NCBI GenBank assembly: GCA_009735695.1
Contig: SRSL01000008.1
Location: 51,806 to 115,805, forward strand
From: Christiangramia bathymodioli
GTDB lineage: Bacteria; Bacteroidota; Bacteroidia; Flavobacteriales; Flavobacteriaceae
DNA: 64,000 nucleotides
Direction of reading: 5' to 3'
Part shown: positions 36,713 to 46,715 of the stretch, one piece after another
Layout: every line of letters starts with the position of its first letter
Position numbering within the stretch: position 1 is the first letter of the stretch
Position numbers and translations under genes: made by a program
Notes under the pieces: model-generated
Told to the model about the DNA's origin: nothing
Databases searched by the model: none
Seen by the model: only the letters and a program-made list of their open reading frames with translations

Positions 36713-38716
36713 ATGGAAATCCCTATTCTTCAGGACATCGTTGTAATTCTGGGTTTGTCTATCGTGATCATCCTGATTTTCCAAAGATTAAAGCTACCTG
36801 CCATACTTGGTTTCTTACTGGCAGGGATCATTGCCGGTCCATATGCTTTCAACCTGATTAGTTCCCAGCATGAAGTGGAATTGCTTTCAGAAATTGGTAT
36901 TATCTTCCTGCTTTTTGTGATTGGTATCGAGCTTTCCCTGAAAGGCCTGGCATCTATAAAACGAATCATATTTCTTGGAGGAGGATTACAGGTGGGCGGT
37001 ACCATCCTTATCACCGCGGGAATAGCCACCTTAACCGGTCTTGCATTGAATACCTCAATTTTCCTGGGATTCCTTTTCAGTTTAAGTAGTACTGCGATCG
37101 TTCTAAAATTGCTGCAGGAAAAAGGTGAAATCGCCTCTCCGCATGGGCGTATCAGCCTGGGTATCCTGATCTTTCAGGATATCGTGGTGGTGCCCATGAT
37201 GCTTTTCACTCCCTTGCTGGCGGGTGAAACGCCAAATATTCTCTCTACGGTAGCCGTTATGGCGCTAAAGATTCTGGCGGTACTAATAATAGTCTATATT
37301 CTCGCCCGATATGTGGTTCCGAAGGTATTTGGATGGGTAGTAAAAACCAAGAACCAGGAATTGTTCATTTTAACCGTTGTAGTGTTCTGCTTTGGAGTTG
37401 CCTGGCTAACCTCCACGGTAGGCCTTTCGCTTGCTTTAGGCGCTTTTTTTGCCGGATTGATCATTTCTGAATCAGATTACAGTCACCAGGCTACCGCTAA
37501 TGTGCTGCCATTCCGGGAGATCTTTATCAGTTTCTTTTTTATCTCGGTGGGAACCCTGCTGAACCTGGAATTCTTTTTCAGCAACCTGATCACTATTCTC
37601 TTATTGGTAGTAGGCGTAATATTATTAAAAATGGCTGTTGTTGGTCTAACAGGTTTAATACTGAAATACCCCGCCAGGACGATCTTCCTGACCGTTTTCA
37701 GCCTGTTCCAGGTTGGGGAATTCTCCTTACTCTTATCGGGTGTAGGAAAGGACAACGGAATTATTCCGGAAAATATCTACCAGTATTTCCTGGCTATTTC
37801 GATCATTACCATGGGAATCACGCCTTTTTTGATCTCCTATGCACCTAGGATTACCTATTCCATTCTAAAAGCCCCGATCCCTTCCGCAGTTAGAAAAAGA
37901 CTGGAAAGTATTAAAAAAACGACCCAGGCCGAAACGGAGTTTTCAGAAGAAAACCTGCATGATCACCTCGTAATTATTGGTTTCGGGATAAATGGAGAAA
38001 ATATTTCCAAAGCTGCAAGGCAAGCCGAGATCCCTTACGTGATCATTGATACGAATCCAGACACCTTTCAAAAAGCAAAGCTTAATCAGGAACCGGTCAT
38101 TTTTGGTGATGCTACCCAGTCTTTAATTCTGAAACACGCCCATGTCCAGGAAGCGCGCGTGATCGTTATTGCGATTTCAGACCCAAGCGCCACCAGGAAG
38201 ATCCTTACCACTATCAGGCAATTTACGCAAACCGCTACGGTGATCGTTAGAACCCGCTATGTGCGCGAGATCGAGGAAGTTATTAGGTTAGGTGCCGACG
38301 AAGTAATTCCTGAAGAATTTGAAACTTCTATCGAAATCTTTACCAGGGTATTGAAAAAATACCTCGTACCTTTCGACGAAATTCAGGGTTTTATCAACCA
38401 GATTCGTTCTTCAGACTACGAGATGTTAACCTCCATGAAAAAGAGGCCGCACTCCCCTGCACTACAGCATTTGAATATTCCTAACAAAGAAATTGTTACC
38501 GTCAAAGTGCAAAGGGATAACAGGAAAATTGTAGGAAAAAGTATAGAGGAATCTGGTATTGGAAAGAATTACCGACTGACCCTTTTAGCCATTCAAAGAA
38601 ATAACAGGTATCTTACCGAGATCTCCCCGCAGACCGTTGTGGAACAGGGAGACCTGCTTTACCTGTTCGGACATCCCAACAATATTAACCATTTTAACAA
38701 GATGCTTTCCTTCTGA
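36713..38716 (+). CDS. CPA2-family cation:proton antiporter, KefB type with RCK domains
   Basis: 667 residues from the ATG at 36713 (MEIPILQDIVVILGLSIVII); upstream in-frame codons fall inside the preceding terminator. About twelve hydrophobic helices to residue 400 with the CPA2 hallmarks LKLPAILGFLLAGIIAGP and FLFSLSSTAIVLKLLQEKG. A TrkA-N/RCK domain follows (DHLVIIGFGINGENISKAA, about 420-540, NAD-binding glycines GFGINGENI), then a TrkA-C domain (about 575-665). It exchanges K+ or Na+ against H+ at the inner membrane. Regulation by a nucleotide at the RCK domain is a family property. It begins a rightward three-gene set with UbiB-like and S10 genes. Confidence 0.94.
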   Translation: MEIPILQDIVVILGLSIVIILIFQRLKLPAILGFLLAGIIAGPYAFNLISSQHEVELLSEIGIIFLLFVIGIELSLKGLASIKRIIFLGGGLQVGGTILITAGIATLTGLALNTSIFLGFLFSLSSTAIVLKLLQEKGEIASPHGRISLGILIFQDIVVVPMMLFTPLLAGETPNILSTVAVMALKILAVLIIVYILARYVVPKVFGWVVKTKNQELFILTVVVFCFGVAWLTSTVGLSLALGAFFAGLIISESDYSHQATANVLPFREIFISFFFISVGTLLNLEFFFSNLITILLLVVGVILLKMAVVGLTGLILKYPARTIFLTVFSLFQVGEFSLLLSGVGKDNGIIPENIYQYFLAISIITMGITPFLISYAPRITYSILKAPIPSAVRKRLESIKKTTQAETEFSEENLHDHLVIIGFGINGENISKAARQAEIPYVIIDTNPDTFQKAKLNQEPVIFGDATQSLILKHAHVQEARVIVIAISDPSATRKILTTIRQFTQTATVIVRTRYVREIEEVIRLGADEVIPEEFETSIEIFTRVLKKYLVPFDEIQGFINQIRSSDYEMLTSMKKRPHSPALQHLNIPNKEIVTVKVQRDNRKIVGKSIEESGIGKNYRLTLLAIQRNNRYLTEISPQTVVEQGDLLYLFGHPNNINHFNKMLSF

Positions 38717-38755
38717 TTTTTATAAATTACAAAACCTAACCATTTCTAACCACCC

Positions 38756-40426
38756 ATGAGCAGTACACCCGATAAGATCAAGCGGTATTATAAGTTCATA
38801 CGCTTTATGTTGAAATACTGGAACAGCGACCTGTTTCGTCAAACCAGTTCAGTTGCACTGAATGACAGTATCGATGAAGAAGACCATGAACACGAGTTCG
38901 ACCAAAGCCCTGAAGAACTGGTTGAGGATCTCAAGGCCATGGGGCCAACTTATATCAAGTTAGGTCAATTGCTTTCCACTCGTCCAGACCTGTTACCCGA
39001 TGCCTATCTGAATGCTCTGGCTAATCTTCAGGATAATGTATCCCCGGTTCCTTTTGAAGAGGTGAAGAAAATTATTGAAGAAGAACTTGGAACCAAGATA
39101 TCGAAGGCCTTTCAATCTTTCGATGAAAAGCCAATGGCCAGTGCCTCGATCGGGCAGGTTCACCGTGCCGAATTGCGCTCCGGAAAACCGGTTGCCGTAA
39201 AGGTCCAGAGACCCGGGATCAGGAAACAATTCCTGGATGATCTTGATACGCTAGATGAAATGACTCAAATGGCCGTCAGGCACCTGGAAACGGCCAAAAC
39301 CTATGCAGTAGATGAAGTATTTGCTGAATTAAGGCGTATCCTGGTAAATGAGCTTGATTATAAAAAAGAGGCGCAGAACCTTAAAACCCTGAAAAGAAAC
39401 CTTCAGCATTTCGAACACCTTATCGTTCCCGAACCGGTGGATGACTATAGTGCCTCCCGTATTTTAACCATGGATTTTGTGAGCGGAAAGAAGATCACCT
39501 CCCTTTCCCCCTTAAGACAAATAGAAAGTGACTTTTCAGAACTGGTTGAGGAACTGGTGGAAGCATACCTTCAGCAGATCATAAATGACGGTTTTGCCCA
39601 TGCAGATCCGCATCCAGGGAATATCAAATTCACCCAGGACAACAAGATCGCTCTTATAGACCTGGGCATGATCGCCAGATTCACTCCGCATTTACAGGAG
39701 CAATTGATCGAACTCTTACTGGCCATTAGCCAGAGCAATGGGGAAAAAACGGCGAATACCCTGCTAAAAATGAGCGAGCAGACCGAGGACTCCAATCCAC
39801 GGGAATTTGCCAAAACTGTAAGCAATGTAATCATGGAAAGCGAGAACAGCCGTGCAAAGGATCTTCAAACTGGCCGAATTTTAATACAATTGAATCGTCT
39901 TGCTTTAAAAACACATATTAAATTACCTGTTGAGATCAATATTCTAGGAAAGATCCTGCTGAACCTGGACCAGATCGTGGCCATGCTGGACCCGGAATTC
40001 GATCTTCGGAAAGCCATCCAGGAAAATGTGCATGAGATCATGCGTAAGAAAATGCTTACCGAGCTCAAACCTGAAAATTTCTTTAGTACGCTCATCGAGT
40101 CAAAGCATTTCCTGGAGAGAATGCCAGAACGTTTGAATGCCATTTCTGAAAACATGGCTAATAATGAATTCAAAATCAAAATAGACGCGATCGATGAAAA
40201 AAGGGTAACCGATGGTTTCCAGAAAGTCGCTAACCGGATCACCCTGGGTCTTATCATCGCGGCCATGATCGTTGGCGCTTCCATGCTTATGCAGGTACCT
40301 TCAGATTTTACTATTTTTGGCTATCCTGGCCTGGCGATGCTTTTCTTTTTACTGGCCGCGGCAGGTGCCATCGTACTTAGTTATGTGATCATTTTCAGAG
40401 ACGAAAACCTTAACAATAAAAATTAA
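38756..40426 (+). CDS. AarF/ABC1/UbiB family atypical kinase
   Basis: 556 residues. The family's KxGQ motif appears as PTYIKLGQLLSTRPDLLP (about residues 64-80), the Ala-rich loop as MASASIGQVHRAEL (about 123-136), the catalytic HADPHPGNIKF (about 279-289) and LIDLGMIARF. Two hydrophobic helices close the protein (about 495-545), as in UbiB. It is a membrane-bound ATPase needed for quinone biosynthesis or lipid homeostasis; which of these applies here is unknown. Lies 39 bases after the antiporter. Confidence 0.92.
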   Translation: MSSTPDKIKRYYKFIRFMLKYWNSDLFRQTSSVALNDSIDEEDHEHEFDQSPEELVEDLKAMGPTYIKLGQLLSTRPDLLPDAYLNALANLQDNVSPVPFEEVKKIIEEELGTKISKAFQSFDEKPMASASIGQVHRAELRSGKPVAVKVQRPGIRKQFLDDLDTLDEMTQMAVRHLETAKTYAVDEVFAELRRILVNELDYKKEAQNLKTLKRNLQHFEHLIVPEPVDDYSASRILTMDFVSGKKITSLSPLRQIESDFSELVEELVEAYLQQIINDGFAHADPHPGNIKFTQDNKIALIDLGMIARFTPHLQEQLIELLLAISQSNGEKTANTLLKMSEQTEDSNPREFAKTVSNVIMESENSRAKDLQTGRILIQLNRLALKTHIKLPVEINILGKILLNLDQIVAMLDPEFDLRKAIQENVHEIMRKKMLTELKPENFFSTLIESKHFLERMPERLNAISENMANNEFKIKIDAIDEKRVTDGFQKVANRITLGLIIAAMIVGASMLMQVPSDFTIFGYPGLAMLFFLLAAAGAIVLSYVIIFRDENLNNKN

Positions 40427-40455
40427 ATCTAAATTTCAGAACCCCTTAATTTAAC

Positions 40456-41943
40456 ATGAGAAAATTTGCTTTTTTATTCAGCTTTTGTCTTTTAAGCCTA
40501 ATGGGTAATGCCCAAAAAGTTGAAATCCCAATCGACACTTCTGTAACCACTCAGCATAGTGTTAGCATAAATGGTAAATCCTTTGATTATTCCGCTGAAA
40601 CAGGCATGCTCCCACTATGGAACGAATCTGGTGAACCGGAAGCCAGTCTTTTCTATACCTATTACACCAGGAATGGGATCAAGAACAGGGAAAACAGGCC
40701 ACTGGTGATTTCCTTTAACGGCGGCCCCGGTTCGGCTTCGGTGTGGATGCATATCGCCTATACCGGCCCGAGAGTGCTGAAAATAGATGATGAAGGTTTC
40801 CCGGTTCAACCATACGGAATTAAGGAAAATCCGCATTCTATCCTGGATGTTGCCGATATCGTATATGTAAACCCGGTTAACACAGGCTATTCAAGGCCAA
40901 TTCCTGATAAAGATGGAAAAATAGACCGGGAACGCTTCTTTGGCGTCGAGGCCGATATCGAATATTTAGCAGAATGGCTTAACACATTTGTCACCCGCAA
41001 GGGGCGCTGGCTTTCTCCAAAATACCTGATTGGTGAAAGCTACGGAACCACAAGGGTTTCAGGACTTGCACTTGAGCTTCAGAACAGTCAGTGGATGTAT
41101 TTGAACGGAGTGATTTTAGTTTCTCCTACTGAAATTGGTCTGGATCGCGAAGGCCCCGTGGAAATTGCTAATAGATTGCCCTATTTTGCCGCAGCTGCCT
41201 GGTATCACGATGCCCTGCCTTCAGAATTACAAAATAAGGAACTGGAAGAGCTTTTACCCGAAGTTGAAGATTACGCGATCAACGAAGTGCTGCCTGTCCT
41301 GGTAAAAGGCGGATTCATGGAAGATGCCGAAAAAGAAGCGGTGGCTGAACGTATGGCCTATTATTCCGGGATTTCAAAAAAAGTGATTCTACAAAACAAT
41401 CTTGAAGTGCCTTTTGGTTATTTCTGGAAAGAGCTTTTAAGGGATAAAGAAGGTTATACGGTTGGAAGACTGGATTCAAGATATAAAGGCCTTGACGCCA
41501 AAGAATCTGGCGAAAGACCTGATTATAATTCTGAACTTACTTCCTGGTTGCATTCGTTCACCCCGGCGATCAACCATTATTTAAGGGAAGATCTGAATTT
41601 TAAAACCGATCTAAAGTATTTCATGTTCGGCCCGGTTCATCCCTGGGACAGAAGCGGGAACAATACCGGTGAAAATTTAAGACAGGCCATGGCACAAAAT
41701 CCGAATCTGGATGTTTTGATACAGTCGGGGTATTTTGATGGAGCCACCACTTATTTCAACGCCAAATATTCTATGTGGCAACTCGACCCTAGCGGAAAGA
41801 TGAAAGACCGCCTTAGTTTTAAAGGATACCAAAGCGGCCATATGATGTATTTAAGAAGCGAAGACCTTGAAAAGGCCAATGACGACCTAAGGGAATTCAT
41901 TCAGAACACCTTACCTGAGGAAGGAGCTCCGGCTAAATACTAA
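40456..41943 (+). CDS. S10 family serine carboxypeptidase, exported
   Basis: 495 residues with a signal peptide ending near LMGNAQK. The S10 blocks are FNGGPGSASVWMH (oxyanion region), YLIGESYGTTR (nucleophile Ser), QSGYFDGATT (Asp) and YQSGHMMYLR (His). It releases C-terminal amino acids from peptides in the periplasm or outside. Bacterial S10 enzymes of this type are common in peptide-degrading marine Bacteroidota. It ends three bases from the convergent thrC stop, leaving no room for a terminator between them. Confidence 0.93.
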   Translation: MRKFAFLFSFCLLSLMGNAQKVEIPIDTSVTTQHSVSINGKSFDYSAETGMLPLWNESGEPEASLFYTYYTRNGIKNRENRPLVISFNGGPGSASVWMHIAYTGPRVLKIDDEGFPVQPYGIKENPHSILDVADIVYVNPVNTGYSRPIPDKDGKIDRERFFGVEADIEYLAEWLNTFVTRKGRWLSPKYLIGESYGTTRVSGLALELQNSQWMYLNGVILVSPTEIGLDREGPVEIANRLPYFAAAAWYHDALPSELQNKELEELLPEVEDYAINEVLPVLVKGGFMEDAEKEAVAERMAYYSGISKKVILQNNLEVPFGYFWKELLRDKEGYTVGRLDSRYKGLDAKESGERPDYNSELTSWLHSFTPAINHYLREDLNFKTDLKYFMFGPVHPWDRSGNNTGENLRQAMAQNPNLDVLIQSGYFDGATTYFNAKYSMWQLDPSGKMKDRLSFKGYQSGHMMYLRSEDLEKANDDLREFIQNTLPEEGAPAKY

Positions 41944-41946
41944 GAT

Positions 41947-43242
41947 TTAATCATTCAGAAGAAATCCTTTCAGGTCATCGTAGGTTTTGATCTGAAGGGA
42001 TTTTTTTTGTTTAGACATCAGCTCTTTTATCTCTTCAGGAAGGGGCACCTTTTCGCCAATTACCTCCTCGACTGTTTCAAGGAACTTAACCGGGTGAGCC
42101 GTTTCAAGAAAAATTCCGTGCTGATCAGGACGTTTTTTAAGGTATTCCTTCAGGCCTAAATAGCCCACCGCTCCATGGGGGTCCATCAGGTATCCGTATT
42201 CAGAATATACCTCTTTGATCGCATTTTTCGTGGTATCATCATCATAACTGTAAGCCGAAAACCTGTTCTTTAATGCGGTAAACTCCTTCTGAAAGATCTC
42301 CAGGATACGAACAAAATTGCTGGGATCTCCCACGTCCATCGCATTGGAGATGGTTTGAACGCTTTTTCGGGACCTGTAATTTCCCGTTTGCATATAATCT
42401 ACTACCGTATCATTCCTATTATTGGCGGCCACAAAATGTGCCACTGGCAGTCCCATGGCATTCGCCATCATGCCGGCACAAATATTTCCGAAGTTACCGC
42501 TGGGAACTGAAAATACCGGCTCTGCGGATCCTTTGAGTTGCTTAACGGCGAGAAAGTAATAGAACATCTGCGGTAACCAGCGTGCCAGGTTGATCGAATT
42601 AGCCGAAGTAAGCTGTCTTTTCCCGGTGATCTCTTCATCTAAAAATGCCTTTTTCACCATGGCCTGGCAATTGTCAAAAGTGCCATCTACTTCCAGGGCC
42701 GTGATATTTTTTCCCAGGCTGGTCAACTGTTTTTCCTGGACTTCACTCACCTTGCCTTTAGGATAAAGAATAACCACATCTATCCCCTCCACGCCTAAAA
42801 AGCCATGAGCCACCGCTCCCCCGGTATCACCTGAGGTAGCTACCAAAACAGTGACATTTCCCAGGTTACCTTTTTTGACGAAATAACCCAGACATCCGGC
42901 CATGAATCCGGCCCCAACATCCTTGAAGGCCATGGTAGGTCCGTGAAAGAGTTCAAGAACACTTATTCGATCATTTATTGGGACTACAGGAAATTCAAAA
43001 TCCAGGCTTCGGTTAATGATATCCTCCAGGTCTGCGACCGGGATCTCATCGCCGGTATATGGCTTGATTACTGTTAAAGCCATTTCTACCTTATCAATGT
43101 TTGCAAGATCCTCAAAAAACGAATCTGGAAGTTTTTTAATCTGTTCCGGAAAATACAAACCCTTATCGGGAGCCAGTCCCCTTATTACCGCATTCTCAAA
43201 ATTGCTGGTATGTTTCCTGTTATTTAAGCTATAAAACTTCAT
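41947..43242 (-). CDS. thrC: Threonine synthase
   Basis: 431 residues. Pyridoxal-phosphate Lys in HGPTMAFKDVGAGFMAG (about residue 110), followed by VATSGDTGGAVAHGF and the phosphate-binding PSGNFGNICAG. It converts O-phosphohomoserine to threonine. The start overlaps the thrB stop by four bases (ATGA), so translation is coupled. Final gene of the thrA-thrB-thrC operon. Confidence 0.96.
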   Translation of the reverse strand: MKFYSLNNRKHTSNFENAVIRGLAPDKGLYFPEQIKKLPDSFFEDLANIDKVEMALTVIKPYTGDEIPVADLEDIINRSLDFEFPVVPINDRISVLELFHGPTMAFKDVGAGFMAGCLGYFVKKGNLGNVTVLVATSGDTGGAVAHGFLGVEGIDVVILYPKGKVSEVQEKQLTSLGKNITALEVDGTFDNCQAMVKKAFLDEEITGKRQLTSANSINLARWLPQMFYYFLAVKQLKGSAEPVFSVPSGNFGNICAGMMANAMGLPVAHFVAANNRNDTVVDYMQTGNYRSRKSVQTISNAMDVGDPSNFVRILEIFQKEFTALKNRFSAYSYDDDTTKNAIKEVYSEYGYLMDPHGAVGYLGLKEYLKKRPDQHGIFLETAHPVKFLETVEEVIGEKVPLPEEIKELMSKQKKSLQIKTYDDLKGFLLND

Positions 43243-44159
43243 AAGACCTTTACTCCTTCCTTATTTATTTTTGATACGTGAAGTTCAAAATCGATCCCTT
43301 TTTGATGATAAAATGTATTGATCTCTTCTTTCAGATTTATCGCGACCTCATCTCCTTTACAAATAGCGAAAACCGCTGGTCCCGATCCAGAAATTCCAAA
43401 ACCAAGTGCACCGCACTCCAGGCTCAGCGTCTTTAATTCCCTGAAATACGGAATCAAGATCGAGCGAACAGGCTCCACGATCTCATCAACCAGGCTTCTT
43501 CCAAGCAGATCATAGTCACTGGTATAAAGCGCACTGATGAAGGAAGCAAGGTTTCCCCATTGGTTTATCGCCGACTTCAGACTCACCGTTTGCCTGATAA
43601 TAGATCTCGAATCCCTTGTTTTTATTTCGATAAGCGGGTGAAGAATTACCATTCGCAATTCTTCCGGAACAGGTAAGGCCAAAACTTCTAGCGGGCAATA
43701 GCTTCTCACCAGGCTGAAACCTCCCATCAATGCAGGAGCCACATTATCGGCATGTGCATTCCCGCTGGCAAGCAATTCTCCTTGCATTGCAAAAGAAATG
43801 AGTTGCGTCTTATCAAATGGTTCTCCAAGAAGTTTATTAACCGCATAAACCGCTCCGGCGGAACTCGCTGCGCTGCTGCCTATCCCACTTCCGGGTTTTA
43901 TCTTTTTATGAATTTCGATATCAAATCCTTCATCAGAACCAAATTCGTCCAAAAGTGCCTGTACGGCCACCCCGGCCACATTCTGGCCGACTTCCAGCGG
44001 CAGATCCTGCCCGGTTATTTTGGTTATCTGAAGTTTTCCCAGGTCATTTTTTCGAACGGTCATTTCGTCGCCCACACTCTCCAGGCAACAGCCCAGGACA
44101 TCGAATCCGCAGGAGAGGTTGGCCACAGTGGCCGGAGCAAAAATTCGTAGTTCTTCCAT
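43239..44159 (-). CDS. thrB: Homoserine kinase
   Basis: 306 residues, GHMP kinase fold. Opening FAPATVANLSCGFDVLG, ATP-binding motif PGSGIGSSAASSAGAVYA (about residues 92-109) and C-terminal GALGFGISGSGPAVFAI. It phosphorylates homoserine to O-phosphohomoserine. It starts two bases after thrA and overlaps thrC. Confidence 0.96.
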   Translation of the reverse strand: MEELRIFAPATVANLSCGFDVLGCCLESVGDEMTVRKNDLGKLQITKITGQDLPLEVGQNVAGVAVQALLDEFGSDEGFDIEIHKKIKPGSGIGSSAASSAGAVYAVNKLLGEPFDKTQLISFAMQGELLASGNAHADNVAPALMGGFSLVRSYCPLEVLALPVPEELRMVILHPLIEIKTRDSRSIIRQTVSLKSAINQWGNLASFISALYTSDYDLLGRSLVDEIVEPVRSILIPYFRELKTLSLECGALGFGISGSGPAVFAICKGDEVAINLKEEINTFYHQKGIDFELHVSKINKEGVKVL

Positions 44160-44161
44160 AC

Positions 44162-46609
44162 TTATTTTTTTGCAGTTCGTATGATATCAGCAAAAATTCC
44201 GGAGGCAGTCACATCGGCACCGGCTCCCGCACCTTTCACGATGAGAGGTTGCTCAGGATACCGGTCTGTAAAGAACAGCACGATATTATCGCTTCCGCTT
44301 AAACCGTAAAACGGATGCTGTGCCTGCACTTCCTGCAACCCTACTTTTGCTTTTCCATCTTCAAGCTGGGCTACATATTTCAATTCGGCATTTTTTTCTG
44401 CCGCCTTTTGATACATTTTCTGAAACTGAGGTTCATCAGACTTCAGTAATTTAAAAAATTCATCATTCGTATTAGAATTCAGGCTTTCTTCAGATAAGAA
44501 ATCTTCTCGTTCAATATCTTCCAGCTCAAGCTGATAACCACTTTCCCGGGCAAGGATGAGAATTTTCCTGGCAACGTCAACACCACTCAGGTCAATTTTA
44601 GGATCGGGTTCGGTATAGCCTTCTTTCATTGCAGTTTCCACTACTTCATAAAAAGGCTGATCGGCCTTATAATTATTAAACACAAAGTTCAAACTTCCGG
44701 AAAGAACGGCCTGAATTTTCTGAATACGGTCTCCTGAAGCAATCAGGTTCTGAAGGGTATCTATAATAGGCAAACCGGCACCCACATTGGTCTCATACAA
44801 AAACGAGGCACCATATTCCCTGGCGAGGTCCTGGAGATGCTGGTAATTTTCAAAAGAATCGGCACAGGCGATCTTATTGCAGGTTACGACCGAAATGGAA
44901 TTGGCCAGATATTGCTTGTACCAGCCGGCGATCTCTGGGCTGGCCGTATTATCTACAAATACACTATTCCGCAGGTTAAAGTCCCTAACCGCATCGAAAA
45001 ACCTGGATTTATCGGCCGCCTCACCCTTTTCTAACAGCTGTTTCCAGTTTTCGAGATCAATCCCATTTTCATCAAAGTACATTTTACGGGAATTGGAAAG
45101 CCCCAGTACACGGACTTTCAATCTCAATTTATTTAAAAGATACTGTTCCTGCTTCCTTAACTGGTCCAGCAATTTGCTACCAACATTTCCAACACCTGTG
45201 ATAAAAAGGTTTACTTCCTTAGAGGGAACTTCAAAGAATTGCTCATGAAGGGTATTCAGAGACTTCATTACATCCTTTTTGGCGATAACTGCTGAAATAT
45301 TCCGTTCCGAAGAACCCTGGGCGATCGCCCTGATATTGATATTGTTATTCCCCAGGGCACTGAACATCTTCCCGCTCAGTCCGTGGTGGCTTTTCATTCG
45401 GTCGCCCACAAGTGCAATAATGGCGACATCGCCCTCGATCTCCACAGGTTTGATCTTTTTGTTTTGGATCTCAACTTCAAAGGCCGCGTCCAAGGCCTCT
45501 TTCGCCTGATCTGCCTCATCATCCTTAACCGCCACGCAAATACTATGTTCTGAAGATGCCTGGGTGATCAAAACCACATTGATATGCTCGAGGAACAGGA
45601 CTTCAAAAAAGCGCTTGGAAAAGCCTGGAATACCTACCATTCCGCTCCCTTCCATGTTCAATAACCTGATAGAATCTATATGAGTGATCCCGGTCACCCA
45701 GCGAAAATTCTTCTTGCTAGATTTGGAAATAAGGGTGCCGGGCTGGTCGGGCTCAAAAGTATTTTTGATATGAATTTCAATATTCTTATCAACCAGCGGC
45801 TGAAGTGTAGGCGGATACAATACCTTGGCACCAAAATGAGACAATTCCATGGCCTCTTCATAAGAAATCTCCTTTAATGAGTACGCCTGCGGAACCATAT
45901 TAGGATTGGCCGTAAACATGCCATTCACATCAGTATAAATAAATACTTTTTCCAGGTTAAGAGCACCTCCAATGATTGCCGCTGTAAAATCTGAACCGCC
46001 CCGGCCTAAAGTTGAAGGAACTCCCTGGTCGTTTTTAGCAATAAAGCCTGGGAAAATATAGAGTTCTGCCTCATGCTGCTTAAAGTAACCCGTAAGATTC
46101 GCATTCGTTTTCTCATAATTCACCTGCACTTTTTCATTCTGATTCCTGCAAATGATCAATTCACGTGAATCTGCCAGCAGGCAATCGGTTCCTGTACTTT
46201 TAAAATACGCCGAAATGATCATGGAACTCAGGGTCTCTCCAAAACTGGAAATCACGTGGCGGGTTTTATCTGATAATTCATTCAGAAGATAAACGCCCTC
46301 ATAAAGGGTTTCCAGGCGATTGAATTCGGTTTTAACCTGGCTCAAAACACCGCTTTGTTCATTGATGGGAATTAAGGTTCGAACGGCGTCGAGGTGCCTG
46401 GCCTCATTTTTTTCCAGGACCTCTTTATAGCTAAGATCGGCGGCTGCGGCCAGATCGGCCATTAGCAATAGGTCGTTGGTTACGCCTCCGAATGCTGAAA
46501 AAACGGTAATTACTGCGTCTTCCTTGAGATATGATTGTACAGTTTTTGCGACCAGCTTTATTCGATCGGGAGTAGAAAGGGATGAACCTCCAAATTTCAG
46601 GATATACAT
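44162..46609 (-). CDS. thrA: Bifunctional aspartokinase I / homoserine dehydrogenase I
   Basis: 815 residues, normal for ThrA. Aspartokinase about 1-290 (KFGGSSLSTPDRIK, FGETLSSMIIS, LGRGGSDFTAAIIGGAL), two ACT domains about 310-460 (threonine feedback region), homoserine dehydrogenase about 463-815 (FITGVGNVGSKLLDQL, DNTASPEIAGWY, ETNVGAGLPIIDTL, KIDLSGVDVARKILILARE). It catalyses steps one and three of threonine synthesis from aspartate. It heads thrABC. A candidate Ile/Thr leader peptide lies 65 bases upstream, so transcription attenuation is likely in addition to feedback inhibition. Confidence 0.97.
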   Translation of the reverse strand: MYILKFGGSSLSTPDRIKLVAKTVQSYLKEDAVITVFSAFGGVTNDLLLMADLAAAADLSYKEVLEKNEARHLDAVRTLIPINEQSGVLSQVKTEFNRLETLYEGVYLLNELSDKTRHVISSFGETLSSMIISAYFKSTGTDCLLADSRELIICRNQNEKVQVNYEKTNANLTGYFKQHEAELYIFPGFIAKNDQGVPSTLGRGGSDFTAAIIGGALNLEKVFIYTDVNGMFTANPNMVPQAYSLKEISYEEAMELSHFGAKVLYPPTLQPLVDKNIEIHIKNTFEPDQPGTLISKSSKKNFRWVTGITHIDSIRLLNMEGSGMVGIPGFSKRFFEVLFLEHINVVLITQASSEHSICVAVKDDEADQAKEALDAAFEVEIQNKKIKPVEIEGDVAIIALVGDRMKSHHGLSGKMFSALGNNNINIRAIAQGSSERNISAVIAKKDVMKSLNTLHEQFFEVPSKEVNLFITGVGNVGSKLLDQLRKQEQYLLNKLRLKVRVLGLSNSRKMYFDENGIDLENWKQLLEKGEAADKSRFFDAVRDFNLRNSVFVDNTASPEIAGWYKQYLANSISVVTCNKIACADSFENYQHLQDLAREYGASFLYETNVGAGLPIIDTLQNLIASGDRIQKIQAVLSGSLNFVFNNYKADQPFYEVVETAMKEGYTEPDPKIDLSGVDVARKILILARESGYQLELEDIEREDFLSEESLNSNTNDEFFKLLKSDEPQFQKMYQKAAEKNAELKYVAQLEDGKAKVGLQEVQAQHPFYGLSGSDNIVLFFTDRYPEQPLIVKGAGAGADVTASGIFADIIRTAKK

Positions 46610-46652
46610 GATTAATGCAATTAAAAAATTAGTAAGAAGTAAATTGAAAAAT

Positions 46653-46710
46653 ATACAGGTGTGAAGACGGAAATTATATAACTAGAACCCCAAAAGGGGT
46701 AATACCTGTA
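46653..46710 (-). promoter_or_regulatory. Candidate thr attenuator hairpin
   Basis: On the leftward transcript TACAGGT (46710-46704, inside the leader codons ATT ACA GGT) can pair with ACCTGTA (46660-46654), with a nested 5-bp ACCCC/GGGGT hairpin (46687-46700) in the loop; the 3' arm is followed by TATTTTTC. A ribosome stalled at the Ile/Thr codons would cover the 5' arm. This is a structural inference made by eye, with a modest stem. Confidence 0.4.
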
Positions 46711-46715
46711 ATCAT
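46674..46715 (-). CDS. Putative thr operon leader peptide
   Basis: ATG at 46715 encodes MITGITPFGVLVI, then TAA. Four Ile/Thr-type regulatory codons occur within the first six (ATT ACA GGT ATT ACC), as in leader peptides of threonine operons. The reading frame is open further upstream and also Ile/Thr-rich there (codons GGT ATT ACC precede the ATG), with a GTG as alternative start. It sits 65 bases before thrA. Its small size makes proof from sequence alone impossible. Confidence 0.5.
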   Translation of the reverse strand: MITGITPFGVLVI